From Phoronis australis (Eukaryota; Phoronida; Phoronidae): a DNA stretch of 62,000 bases. The position numbers and the translations under genes are program-made. A model generated the notes under the pieces. It saw nothing but the letters and a program-made list of their open reading frames with translations. It ran no database searches and had not been told where the DNA came from. This document shows positions 24,101 through 39,100 of this stretch, one piece after another (the stretch's first letter is position 1; the number at the start of each line of letters is the position of its first letter). The stretch covers positions 1-62,000 of the forward strand of contig NMRA01000331.1 in assembly GCA_002633005.1 (NCBI GenBank). Direction: 5' to 3'.

Positions 24101-27100
24101 GTGACACACAACTCCTAGTATAATGGCTTTTAATGTTACAAAAAGTTGCAGTTCCCTCTCAGAGTCTGACGATAAAGGGAAACTAAAAGGTTCTTGCATA
24201 TTCTTTAGGAAAGGCCGAAAGAAGAAGAATGGGAAAGAGGAACCAAGGGTCAAGATATTAACACTGTCTGGTTGTCACTCCCTCCGCCAAGCGGCAAAAT
24301 CATCTAGTAATGATCGGTTAAGAAGCCTGGGTTTCAGTGATGTTAATCTAATAGCGAAGGTAGCTGAATACCTCAAGTCCTGTTGAGCGCTCTTCACTAA
24401 AGAAAGTTTTGGTCAAGAAAGTGGAAATTGGGTTCCACCACCTAGCATTTAAGCAAACACGCAATTACATTCAAAGTGAGGTTCTTGACATCAGCGGTCA
24501 ATACCTGTCTCTACTTTGCTAGATTTGAACAAAGAAGAGTACGTAAGTAATGGTGGGACAGAAGCTGATTTATCAGCATACACTACTCAGAATCTCCTCA
24601 AGAAGGTCAAAGATCAATTTGGAGAAAAATTCAAGTGAGATTGTCAAATCAAGGGAAAGGCAATTTTATTTTCAGCTCCATTGTAACAGAAGAATATGAA
24701 CTAGTTTAGCAGGAAGGTGAAACTGAACAAAACTACCAAAATGACAAACTGAGATGGTCTGTTATTTATCTTCGATCTCAAAACATGCAACTGCCTAAGG
24801 CTAAGACATCTATTCCAACAACGGTGCAGAACTTGAAATCATGTGCACCAAAGATAGCGTAGCAACTTGAGGTGTTCTTCCCAACACTTCTTGGTGGCAT
24901 ATCAACATCAAACTCCCAAAGAGAAGCCATTGACCGCAAGGCGATCTCAATGGCATACAACAACCCGCGGTAATGTGAGGCCATAGAAGCACACGTCTCT
25001 TCGACAGGTTCAAAACTGTCTTTGCAGATTCTTAACAGAGCAGGACATTCCATTGGCTACAAAGCAACAGATGCCTTGAGACTGAGTTTGCGTATTCCAT
25101 AGATGGTATTTGGCTCCTTCAAAATCAAGACACTGCTTCTGTTTGGGATAATAATGATGCACAGATAGTCCTAGAAAAGCCTTTGTAAAATAAGAAAACG
25201 CGAGTTCAATGGCGCAAATGTAAGCCCATCAAATGATTAGTGAAGGTGCCGTTCCATGCCATATTGTGTCACCACGAGATCCCAGCACAAACAGTAAAAG
25301 TACAATAACAGTTGTATTGGATAGGGACATGGATAGAACATATTGCGTGCAGGTGTTATTCGCAGCTGTTAAAGGCTATTAAAAGGTGATTTTCGCGGTG
25401 ACGTAGACAAAAGCAAGCCAATACACCTAACATTTTATTATATTTGGCAATCTTTGGAACTTGTGGACTCAGAGCGATGTAGGATTTAAATTTACAGGCG
25501 TTATCGTTCAAAATAGGATTTAATCTAGCTGAACAGAGGTATCTGGACGTGTCTGGTGGGGCTAACCCACTACTAGACTGGTCTGGCAGTGTTTATTCAT
25601 GATAAATGGGCTTACGGACAATATCTTGCAATTCGATTCGTAGGGTTACCCCTTGGATCGATCTAGCTCAAATTTTAGACATTTTTATAATCGTCCGGCA
25701 GGAACACCCCACCTTACTGCTGTCCCACGTGCGCAGACGCTGAACATCGTGCAATTGGTTTCCAATTGTTACTTTGTGGGTTGATCTGGAGGGGCTAACC
25801 CACCACTAGATTTGTCTGGCAGTGATTACTCGTGATACCTAAGCTCAAGGTGAATACTTTGCAACTGGTTTCATGCTGTTACCTCTTGGGTTGATCTAGC
25901 TCAATTTTTAACATTTTTTGATAATCATCTAGCAGGGGCACCTCTCCCCTGGAATTGTCTGACATCTATCTGTTGTGCCATGTGCAGTGATGCTGAACAT
26001 CGTGCAATTAACCTATGGCAAGCTCCATCCCCTTGCGTAATGTCGACTAACAAACAATGAGTTTTACCCGGCAACGTGTTGTTTGTCGGGTAAAATGGCG
26101 GCTTGGAAACAAAGGTGTGCCAAGAATGATGAGTTCTAAATGGTCAGTTAAGCCGTCACTCAAAATCCTGGCGATAGGTCAATTGGTTTCAAAGGGTTAT
26201 CTGGTGAGTTGATCAAAGCTCAATTCAGGTATTTGGGCGTGTCTGGCGGGGCTAACGGCTAACCCACCACTAGATTTTGTCTGGCAGTGCTTGTCCGTGA
26301 CGGATACCTGGGTTCATGGCGAATATTTTGCAACTAGTTTCATGCGGTTACTTCTTGGATTGACCCAGCTCATTTTTTTTACCATGTTTACAACCGTCTG
26401 GCTGATACGCCCCACAGCTGAAATTGTCTGGCAGTGACCAAGTTTGATACAGAGGATTACGTAGTAGACATCGAAGGCAGTTTTAAGTGGATACCACAAA
26501 AGTTGATCTAGATCAATTTTTGAGTGTCATTCTCTTGGCTTCCCTGACCACACCCACTAGAACGAACTTGCCAGATGGCCATTTCCAAGCATGAGGATAC
26601 CCATAGAGTATTGTGGCACAAAAGAAAACTGGTTACCTTTTCATACCCAAAAAAGCTATGGGATCCCGGTCTATCCACTATTGTGATACCGACACGGCCG
26701 GCGCACGGAAGGTCACAAGACTTATAAAAGCAGTGACAATTTGCCGTGTCAACTGAACAAGCGCACAGGTCATTTTTTTATCGTGACCTTGCAGCAGCTT
26801 TGTGTACAGTGGTTACAACAATCAATTACGGCATAGCTCATAGGTTTCACGTCTATTTCAAACGTGACTTAATGACAAGCTCAAGCGTTACAACCCCAGT
26901 CACAACAAATAATCAGTATCAAACACACACGACACAACAAGGACCAAAAAGATGTCTTCAGAACAATCATGTTTGATATTCCCCGCCAATTTAAGATTCT
27001 GTCTACAAGCTGTCGTGAACCAGAGCATGAAATGAACTTTTACCACCATCATGATGTGGGCTGGAAAATTGCATGGTGTACAGCATTGGCACAGTACATA

Positions 27101-30100
27101 GAATCATAGACTACAGTACATGGACCGCCAACTCCGTACATTTTCAACGGACGAAATCTGTGATCTTACACGTAAGCCGTGACGTCACTATTCACTAGCG
27201 ACTCCTGACAAAATTAGCAAGTTTTACTATCGGCCAGTACACCGTATGCTAGTTATGGTCGCTATCGTGTGGTCGGTGGCCAAAAGTATTGACGATACCA
27301 ACAGTTCTATTATTGGAAGACTTTGAACAGCGTTACAATGCCGAAATTATTGTTTTTTTCGTTGTACTGGAAGTAAAATAGATGCAAGAATTTCCCGTCG
27401 CAATGAACAAACTTGAAACTGAAATTGGTAATTTAGGAGAGTGGTGGCTCCACTAGGATACAACGCAAGAAAACGTCAGAATTGCTAATCTCTTGCCTGT
27501 AATCTATCATAGTTGAATCCAATATTACAAAACAAGCATAAAATGTCATCGAAGTCAATTTTACAAGATGTATTAACTTTGATGACTCACTTGGTGATAT
27601 TACACATTGCTGCTCCATGTGTCATAAACAGTGATTTAAGGCTTAAGTAAGACATTGTGTCTTATGCTCCAATTTCTGTAAATTAGTTCTAGACCATGAT
27701 GCGTTCATAATTACTTGGATAAACCATTATTTTGCAATTGTAAAGTGGGAGTGCAAGACCAAATTTCACAAGTCTTACTGTTAAGTCACTTTTCATGAAA
27801 CGGGAGCTCTGGTCATAACAAAATTTGAATGCCTTCACTTACCTCAAACTTTCCCGAGTGAGGGTTTAAGTCGAGTAGAGAATAATCAGCATTTCTATCT
27901 CCGTTCTCATCAATGCTGACATTACCAGTTATACCTGTATGAGAAGAAGTTACGGTTTGATTCTACCTGACAGTTTAATATACTGCGGTCCAACATTATT
28001 GCACTTTTATCGCATTAATGATGGGTTGTCGTCGCACATTCAAAAAACTGCAAAACTTGGAGGTTAAAGTAAAGTGACTCAGCAGTAAAATCCACTATTA
28101 TGTAAGCAGATTAAAATGCGAGACGATATTGAAAAATAAACTTCATTAAAACAAGAAAAAGTTGAAATTCAATGACGTGTTTTAATATCCCAGTACTTTA
28201 CGACTTCAAATAAAACCGAATACATTGAGGGAGAGTCTAAGCACAAAGCTTTCAAGTCCATGGAAATATAGCGTGAACTTTATCAGAACCAATCGCCTGT
28301 ACATAACACTAGAATAACGAGATGGTTTCGTCAGGTTAAGCAAACGTAAAAGATATTTATCAACCCATACTGTTCTCAAGTGATGCTGTTCCTAAATACC
28401 TTCAAACGTTCGGTTCCACATGCGCTTTGTGATCTCCGCACCATTTTTAACACCATAGCCAGCTTCTAACGTGTCGTTTAGAGCCAGAGCATAAAGAATA
28501 ACTGCATCGTGAAATGCACCTACGAAGCTGTTAACCTGGTAAATAGAAATAATCGGACTTAGTTCTTGACAGCCAGATCGGCAGCAATAGGAAGTTTGAC
28601 TTCTTGTCCCAAATAACCAGTGCCAACTGAAACTGTAGGCATATACTTGTGTGTTAAAAATCTGGGAATAATTGGAGGCGCCAGAGCAGAGTTCCTCTGA
28701 AGCAATCTAAGAATCATCGGTTCTCTGACATCTACATGAATCATGTCCTTTCCAAGCAATTTTTGTTACTTCGGCGAAATATTCTGCTTAGTGTGAGTGT
28801 GGAATCCACCAGGAAATGCTTAATTTGTTTCTTTCTTCGATTTAAGTCGATGGAACATTGTTCCGAAATGTCCTCCAGTTTTCTATTGTAAACAAATTAC
28901 GCAATGACTATGCTAACCTCATAGAACAATCCTGCAATGTTCTCTAGCATTCTACTCTAAACAAATTATGTCATCACTAGTCTGATCCTATGGGTCACGT
29001 CAATGATATGAGATTTGCTAGAAAACAAATAGAACAGCAAAGGGCAATTCCTTGAGAAGATCAACCTAGAGACAAAAAATTAAAATTGTGACTAGATGAC
29101 ATTTCTGATGTCATCTGAAAGCCCAGTCTCTCAAGTTTCAGGGCTCATATTTGGATTTCCTATAGCTTTCGATTTTTTTCCTAAACAGACCCACTTTTGC
29201 AGGCCACTTGACCCTAAAAATTACCCCGATTTTTATACCCTTTTAATTATTGTCATCAATAAGCTAATTATGGACATTTTGCTATATTATCAAATTTGTG
29301 CCATCCCATCAAGCCTAAACTTTCTAAAAAATGTCGTTTAACCAGTACAACATCGTTGACCTCTTGGGGTCAAAGGCCAACTCCTGGATATTATGGTGCG
29401 TATGTCTATCATAAAAAGTGCAAAAAAGTTGTGTAACGTCAAAAGTTTTCAATCAAAATTAAAGTAATTTCACATCCATGAAATTACAATTTTTCAGAAA
29501 ATAAAAACCCTTACATATTATTATTAGTTTCCAAACTTACAAGAGATGGAATTTATCTCACACTAAAGAACCTAAAGCGATTAAATATTACAAAGACAGC
29601 CATAAAATCAAGTGCAGTTGATCCAGATTAAAACTGATACATTGGATTTATTCACTTTCAAAAGTATTTGGTGAGAACTTATACTTCACGGCGTCATCTA
29701 GTTATTCAACATGTTAAAAGAAGACAGATAGACCTCACCATACAGTGTAAATAAAACAAAATGCTAATTGAATGAGCTTATTGAGCTTGTGTTAGTGCCC
29801 CAAGTTTGTAAAAATCCTTAGTTTTTGGAAAACTGTTAAAGCAAAAAGTATTAGTATAAAAGATTTCCATGGGTGCTGTGGAGTTTAAATAATGAGAGAC
29901 GTAAAGGAATCCATGTCAAATTGCTGTTTTGGGTATTTTTTGCTCTGACTCGCTATGCTGTTTTTAGTTGAAAAAGCCGATCCTGGGCACTTTTAGGAGG
30001 TAGCAACCTGTGACCTGCACTATTAAGCATTTTTGTCACACCTTCAGTGACTATTACAAGCTCTTGTGTTTTTCATTGCCGGTCTTGGGCGGCTTGTATG

Positions 30101-33100
30101 AAATTCATACCAAATGATTACATAATCTCATTTTGCATATTTTTGGCAAAACAAGAACCTTGATCTCGCAATCTGTTTAAGAAAGATTAAGTCTCTTTCT
30201 GCTGAGCTTCGAGGAGATAGAAGCAGCAACAACGGCGCAAACTTTTCGAAAACAAGCTTGATTCGTAGGGAGTCCTGTTACTGCTCTATTTATTTTAAAA
30301 ACTTTATTGTGTTACATTTGATTTATTTTCTGTTCAACTTACTTTCTGTTCACTTACTATAAGAGCATTCAACATGATTAATACATTGTAAAAACCAAAA
30401 CTTATGCTCTATCGACATTAGACAAAATCAGTACACCGAATGAGGAGGACAGTTCGTTGTCCAGTGAACAGGACGGTGAGCCAAACTTTGACACGTTTAT
30501 TATGGTTTTGACTAAAGTATTGGAGCTGTTTAGAGGGTGCCAAGTGTACATCTGGGAAGGGAGTCACAAGGCGGTATATAAGCGGTGTGGGTGCTCATGT
30601 CACCATCCAGTGGGAGCAGCATAGGAATTCCACTGAGGTTGTCATAACAGTGCATACCGTGCGTTTGGGCCAAGACGTCCCACCACGTCTGTCCTTAGTC
30701 TCTGCCTCATCCCTTTCAACAGCTACGTATTCTGCCTCACTATACTCGGGCTCGAACATATATCCACCCACTGACCGTGAAAAAATTCTTCGTCGCCACT
30801 GCTATAAACAATTTCTCTGTCACTCACGTCACTGTGTTTGTGATATGGGTCACCGACAGCCATTTTCAGGCTACTATGAACTAAACGATTCCCAAATCTA
30901 ACGTAACTGAGATCTCTGACAACCCAGGTTGTTGTTAGAATACTCGTCGATGGAAGTGGTGACGGCAATTTTAGGAAACCGGCACGAAAACAACAGTAGA
31001 ACAGATCCTCACATTGAACTCAAATACAGAAAAACATGGCGGGAAATTCTTAACTCCCTAAACGTCACTTCCGGGGTAGGGCCCGACTAAATAATAAAAT
31101 TACGAGATTAAACGCTAAAACGGACCAATACCGTAGCGTGACGTTGGAAAATTTACGCGAAACGTTTCCCACGGCGTCGATTTTCAAGTAATCTCAACTA
31201 AAATTTGATGGTCCTGAAATCAATTCTAGTTGGAGCAAGGAACAACTTGAGAGGGGATATATAAGGGTTACAGGTCTACATCAAAACTGAATCTTATTAA
31301 ACACAACAGATTCAGAGCAAGCTTAAACTGAAAGATGAAAACACGTCATTAAATACCTCTTCCTCCCCGTAGTCGAAATTCGAGTCTTCCAACGCTTTCT
31401 TTTTAACCTTCTCTGAAAAGTTGTGATACTCTGGACTGTCTGGTTTCCTTAGCGTGACAGTCAATAACGCTTCGTACGCTTCTTTGGCTTTAGAGTTCTG
31501 TTCATCCGTGTCATTTTTACGGTACCAAGGTTGTTCCCTTTCGTTTTTACTACAATGAAATTCAATTCAGATCATAGTGCAATGAATGTTCATAGCTCGT
31601 GCCATTACGTAGCACAGAAATAAGGATTGTTACCTATCGGCGGCAAGGTTATATTTGAGAGCCTAGCTTACGGACCGCGTCCTGGGCCCATCTGGTCGGG
31701 GTACTGGATGTCTGTGTCAAGTGGTCACTTGTAGGCGGTGGTGGCGGTTGTCAAACACCACCTGGTGGCTGTCACTTGAGAGGAAGCGCTGGTAACTGGC
31801 AGGTAATTCTTAGCCACAAGTCTCTATTCAACAAGCTAGAGTTGAGCAGAGAAAGTGGCTACAAATTACCTGCCATTTACCAGCGCCTCCTCTCAAGTGA
31901 ATCACCAGGTGGAGTTTGACAACTGCCAAGCGCCGCCCACAGGTGGCCAAGTGACACGGAAATACCCCGCCAGTAACCCGACAAAGGGCCCAGAAGCTAA
32001 CATCTCAAATATAACCAAGCCATCGATATGTAACAATCCCTATTTAAAAAAGATCATGTTCAAATCTGATGAATAACGTGCATATCACAGTGAGCGACAT
32101 CCTTTCATGACACGTCTGCCTATCTGAGACAGTAATTCGGGTGAGACCAAGCAGGAAAACGTCGAGTTGTTTCCTGCAGCCGCCCAAACAAGGTAGCTAA
32201 TTTGTACTGTTTGGCAAACCTCGATGTTCAACCGTGAAACAACATAGGTGGTACTGAAACTGCTTTCAAGTATACTGACATACAAGTGTATAATCCCACA
32301 TTTCGCCCTCTTTACCTGGTTAAAAATGAGAATTGAATTACGACGATTACTACCGTGAACTTAAGTTCGTAATATTCCTTACTCGTGGATTCCACTTCCG
32401 TTACAGATCACATGCAATGCTTACATGCACCATTTTCGAATTCGGAATTTTAAGATTGGTCAATAAACCCTGAAACGTTTTTTTCTGTCGCTAATGGTTC
32501 AATGTTTCGGTTGGTAACGGAAATGGAATCCTATAACAGTAAGTAACATTATGACATCAATTATATGAGATTAAAATGGCTAATTCCGTTTTCGATTTTT
32601 AGCCACCTAAACAGTAAACCGCAAGAATGTAACAAGCAACAAATAAAATGATATGCGCTCAACGTGTGCATCGCATACAACTCAAATACAAAAGACGGTC
32701 ATTCTCCGAGGCCCTAAACGGAGTATGTACTGTAGGCTCAACGCAAGTAAGACCACACCTGCCATCATGATTCTTCAAGAACTTTGGAAGATAGGCATAC
32801 AACAAAGGACACAAAAAGCCAAGAATTTTGACAACAAATGAAAATGTCTTCTGTTTTATTCTGAAATGTTTATGTTGCCCCTTCGAGTCCATCTCCTCAC
32901 AGTTCCCCTACTGCCGATTCCTTGTCTTCATGTTCACATTATGGTTTCCGTTCATTTCCATATGTGCTCCCCACATTCCCACGGCTAACAATTCCTGGAT
33001 CCCGCATGGGCGGTGCACCATAGAGGGCTGGGGGGCTGTAGCCCCCACTTATTTCCCTGCTCCACCGCTAATGGCCAGCATGGACGCCGCACTTATTTCA

Positions 33101-36100
33101 GTGCTGCGCCGCCCATGTCCCGATGTTCTATATTCTGATACCCCCTGACTCGGCCCGCGTGCCAACTGCTTCCGTTATAATTTGGGTGTCAATCCATGTT
33201 TTTATACCGGTTCATTACTAGTCACATGCATTTATTGCAAAAGGGAACATTTACAAAAGGAAACAGTCACGTAGGCACACGCACGTACACACACCTAACC
33301 CTGCTGGCTACTTGGAAAAATAGTTTTGAAATTAGAAGAGAGATTAAAAGTTTTGTTAGTCATCTATTATAAATCGAGTAGAGAAACGTATACGTTAACC
33401 AATAAACATGCATCAGGAAAATTTTGTTCATGTTCTTTTAAACACATTAAAATATCTGTCGCTGAGAAGCAACTGACGTGTGGCGAATATTCAACAATGT
33501 CCCTTATTCGAGATTCAAGAACAGACTTGACAGTGACAGCTTCTTCAGTCTCATGCAGACTAGTCACAAATCCACCGCCTTACAGAAAAACCGAAATGTG
33601 TCCATGGGGAATCGAGCTGCAGCTCGAACGTTTTAGCCTATCATAATCGGCTACACTACTCGTGTGCAAGTTTCCTAAATGGTCGACAACAAGTTGTAGT
33701 TGTCAGAGGCGACAAGTTGTCAAGTGTATATGTGTAGTCTTGGAAACCCCAAGGCTCAGTGTTAGGCTCCTGCTTGTACATATTATGATATCACCTCTGG
33801 CCTGTCTGGTAAATCCAGATTATTTGCAGACGATACAATATGTTACAACATTGCCAACTAAGCCGCTGACAGAGAGGCTCTGCAGAAAGATCTAGATGGA
33901 CTTGCTCTGTAGGACGACAAGTGGCTTATTTCCTTCCACTGAGACAAGTGTAGTGCTCTCACTCTGACCAGAAAACGCCAAATCCAACCCACCTCCTGTG
34001 TGCTTTACAATCACACGCTAAAGTCGTTCAAGGCAGCTAAATATTTGAGCGTTATCATATCACATGACCTCAAATGGTCATCCTCTCTTGGGTCAATGTT
34101 AGATACTCACCATCAGCCTCAGGCGCAAAATCTGTAGGTTGAACATTGTCAGAATAAATATTGAATAGGTAATTAGTTAGAATAGATCCACTTTAAGTTG
34201 CCCAAAATTTGTGCATATGTACTTTCAAATCATGGGGTCAAACTTGTTGACATGTACTTTTAACGTCAAAATCTATTTTATATGGTGTTTACATTACTTT
34301 GGTTCTGGGGTCAAAGCACTCTAGAGACTCTAGAAATTTCTGAGAGCAAATTGTAACAGCCAATGATATGATTGGATAAGATGATGTCGCTTTTATTAGC
34401 CAATCGCTGAATAAGTAGAATATTATAATGTGGGCTAAAATCAAGAAGATAATCAGATGAGCTATAGTAGTTGAAGCATAAAGACTTGCAACAGTGTACA
34501 GAGGAAATTGTACAACAGAGCCATCTCATGGACGATTCTAAAGAGGATCTTAGCAAGGGCAAGGGTTAACGAACAGGAAGTTTACTATGAGCTCGTCACT
34601 TGCACCGCGGGTAGTAAGATACTACCTGAAGTGTTGCGGCTCTAGAAACTGTGACCAGCAAGAAGAATCGTGGGTAGAACAAACTGCCAGCAAGTGTTGC
34701 ATCACTAGAGACTGTGACCAGCAAGTACATCTGTCGCAATACAGTGCGTGTAGTTCGAAGATTCACCAACAGGACTGTCATCCAACAAGTGGCAAGTCCT
34801 ATAGCTTGGATAGCAGGTAAGACATTTGATTATTTTGGTTGATTGATTGAATTAATCTTTAAAGAGGGCGCTAGCGTTGTTACTCTTCCTTGTAGTTGAT
34901 TACTTAACAACAAGTTTCACTGTTCTACTTAGTGATTACCATATAATAAATTAATTACTGGATTTAATCGTTCTCTCTCCATCTACACACAATCTCAAAG
35001 CATAGCTACCTTTTAAACAAACCCACCGTAAATCTTTAACATTCGGTGGCTAGTCCGGGAGCGTTTAAATACAGGTTTACGTGGTTTTGTTGAATTGCTT
35101 TGAATCCAGTAATTACCATTTGAATATTAATTAATAAAGTGCATTCTGGGAATAATACGCTTCCTCTAAAATGGATTTTGAAAAGTATATTGCGCAAGTG
35201 AAACGGTTCGGTTACACCGGAGAAATTAAGGAAGTGCGCAGAGAAGCTCTTCTGGCAAGCTTTGGAGCGTGAAAGCGCTCCCATAACTTAGGAGCTGGAT
35301 CAAGCAGAGCTTGTAAAGGAACAAGCAGAGCTTGCCCATAAACAAGAGCTGGCAAAGGCAGAGACTGCAGAGCGTGCTCATAAACGAGAGATAGAGGAAA
35401 CTGAATACGAATATAGGCTCGAGCAAGAACGAGCCGAGCGGGCCCAAGGTGTTGAGATTGAGAAGCAGAAGACACTGCAACTCCAGATTGAGCNGAGCTG
35501 AGAAACAAAAAGGCCGAGAAAATGAGACACAAAAGTTCACTAAACACACACAAACGCCCCCGTTTTTTTCTTTACAGTCCGCCCGCTTTTTGTTACCAAA
35601 AAGTCCACAACGTCAGGAATTCGAGACCCCCATATTGAAGGCTGGGTGCGCGCATGTTATATATAGTGTATTGGGGGCGATCAGAAGCTGAGGACGCCTG
35701 TGGGTGTATGTACAAGCCGTCCCAAACTGCCAGAGGTTCAACGAATGCGTCGATGACATGGATGCTTTCCTAGCCCGATTTGAGACGTTCGTCACAAGTC
35801 ATGAGAACGGGCAATCGGAGTGGGTTGTGGACTTGGATCCACTGTTCACAGGTAAAGGCCTACAGGTATTCAATAACATGCCGTCCGACCAAATTAACAA
35901 CAGCGACTAACTAATAGTGGCGATGCTGCACAGGTATGAACTAACTGAAGACGGGTTCCGACGGAAGTCCAGAGAGTCCAAGCCTGAAAAGGGTGAAAAC
36001 GCGTTCCCCTTCGGGGCAAGACTAAAAAGGTTCTTTGACCGATGGACACATCTGTCGGAGGTCCAGATGACTTATGATGAACTCAGAGACTTACTGATCC

Positions 36101-39100
36101 GAGAGCAGTTTCTGGGAGTATGCCTTCCTGAGATGTCTGTATTCCTGAGCGAACGGAAACAGAAGACCTTCGACGAAATGTCGTTCATTGCTCAACAGTA
36201 CATGGACGCCCATTGTACTGGTTTGTTGGGCAAAGGGTTCGCAAAGAGAGACTTGGGTCAGGTAGCCAGAAGAAAGGTACCTCCAAGCAACACAGAAGAA
36301 CGGAGCAGAGACTCCTCGTCCGTCAATGACCAGAAACAAGGGTGACATGGGACTGCTGGATGAAACAATCACAGTCCAAAAGGTCCGCTAAAAGTGAGCA
36401 GTCGTCCTCCTCGCAGCAAAAACGGACTAAGAAAGAAGACGCTAAAAAGGCGGGAATGTGTCAAGCTGTAGTAGCAACTGGTAGCCCGGTAGAGCAGCAC
36501 ATAGTTGATGACTGTCTGAAGTTAGTCGATGGGACATCGATACCCATAGAGACAGGAGCCTGTGACAAGCAAAGAGAACATCCAGCTGACTACAACATGC
36601 CCGTTGGGACAGTTACGTCAACGAAACGAAGGTACGTATGATGCGTAACACCGCCGGTTGTAGTAGTGCAGCGGCGAGGACGTCCCTAGTCAAAGAAAGT
36701 CAACTGACGTGGAAACAACACATCTGACAGCACATTCCTGAATAGTTAGCAGGCTCGCCGGTCTAATGGGGTCGCTGGTTCGATTCCCGGGTCTGGTAAT
36801 CTCGGTTATTACAACACGTTTTTTGGAAAACCAAGTCCTTTCCGATTACTCCTATGGAGGATTTGTAAATGTCTTGTCATTGCCTTTATGTTTGTTGCTT
36901 CAGTAACAATGATTGCATTAATTAGCTCCAAATTTCACCAATGGGTGATGCTCATAAACTAAGAAATTTGCCTTAAATTTCTACTTCTGTGTAAATAAAT
37001 AAAAATCTGTGTTTTTCATCAGTTTATGCAATTTAAGGAAATATTTCATACAGTTCGATTAAGTAGGTTTTTCATAGTTCGAGACGCTGTTGAGCATCCT
37101 ACTACACATATAAATCTACATGTTTGGATTATGTTCGGGGCTAACGTAAACGGTAAAATCCTTTTTAAGTATGTTACTTACCACGATAAAACTTCAAAAA
37201 CTGCACGAGTAAAATGATGCACTAGCGTTTACTATGTGCATTAGCTTTTACGAATTTCACAGGAAAGAAGTGACGAAAATCAAATAGGCATCTTCATAAA
37301 CTGTCAAGGAGTTAGATGGCTTAGATCCGCAATTACCATGTACAGCGAAGCAAATGCACCGCAATCCAATAAAAGGAATTCAAGTTAAAAAAAGTTAAAG
37401 CTCATGGCATCATAATATCGTTCGGTAAGAACTCGAACGCGTCGTAAACACAGGTGATTGCAGCTAGTAAAAGCCAATGAAGAAATAGCCTTCCAAACAA
37501 TCAGCGGACATTCAAAAGCCATTCATACAGAGCGCAACATCGGCAGGTCAACAAAGGCCGACATCATAGTAAGATAAAATACGAATGAAACGATTGATCA
37601 AGTCAAAGATAACACCACTGAGCTCCATTCAGGTATCACCATGAGAATCAAAAAATAATTGCCCTTATCCCATACGCGTGATTGTATGACCATGAAATAC
37701 GGTGGTAATTTAAGGTTTAGCTTGAAAAGCTTTACTTTCCATATTCATCGCGCGTTGAATGGGGATGCCTTCTTTCTCGCCAACATTTCCTCTTGTGCAC
37801 ACAATGCACTACCAACACCAAAAACTTTGATTATATATATCGCATCAACTTGGGTTCAATTCCGTGTGCAATATTTTCACATGCCAATACTATGATATGC
37901 TTTTTTAAAACGAAACAAAATAGTGAAATAAAAATATTGTTGACAATTTTTCTTCATGTAACGTGAACTTTTGCACCTGAACAAAACGCTTTAAATCACG
38001 AAAAGCCCCAAAATTGTCACAATATATTTGGTATTAGGAAAGCAATAAACATTACCATTGCATGCCTCCCTTTGGTCACCTCTTGCACTACACCAGAAGA
38101 GGATCTCAACTGCCAAATGTGAGTCAATATTTTTAATTCGTTCTCGAAACAATCAAAATACGTCGAGCCCAAAAGCAAAACTGCAACTGCTATAAACACT
38201 GCATTTTTGTAAATTTTATAACAAATTTCGGAATATTGTCTACCTAAAAACGATAAGAATCGCGCGCAAGGACCATTTTTAAGAACCGTCTGAACGTGCG
38301 TCACTGCATTACGGTGTTTTCCGTAGCTCCCAACTTGTTCGAGTCTATAGCCCAACAACAAGTTGGGAAGATCACCTCTGTAGCCAATAACTTCCACGAC
38401 CGAAAAACTCCTTTCTGGCATTTATGGTTGGAGGGCCGACTTTCTTTTATTCAATAACTGCTCTAATATCCGATCAGATCGTATCTAGCCTGACTGGGCT
38501 GTGCTGCTAAAAATGAAAGTTAAGTTATAACATATTTGAACATAGACCAATAGCATTTCTGAATTCTTTGTCAATTGCTGATCATGTTTAGTTTTTGAAT
38601 CACAAAAATCGCCCAACTACAACAGAAGTTAAGACAATCCATTCTGCCAGGTTTCAGTAACCCTTAGAAGCCTGCTTGTTGTCATACGGGACAAACGGTT
38701 GTTCTGAGCAGTTAACAAAGGAGCCAGATGTTACCGCACATTCAGAACCCCTCACGTCTGGAAAAGTTGCTGAACGACAGAACGCCGTCATGGAGCCACA
38801 GCGTTTGGGTGTCCTGCACAGATATTACTCAAGGGAAACAAGACAAACATGTCAGAAATGTAAGACAACTTTAATTTAGAAATAGATTTAACTCAAACTC
38901 GAAAATACTGAAAATAGGAGATATGCACCCCAAGCCTATAGCTGCTGTAAAATACCACTTGAACTGCCGTGTCGCTGATGCAGGCTGTAAAAAATTCATT
39001 CATAAAAATATTGCGAGCACGAATACGTGTCACGCGATCTGCAATCATCATTGATAAAAGATGACAAACGACACCAAAACAAGCGGAGCAATCTGTGTAA

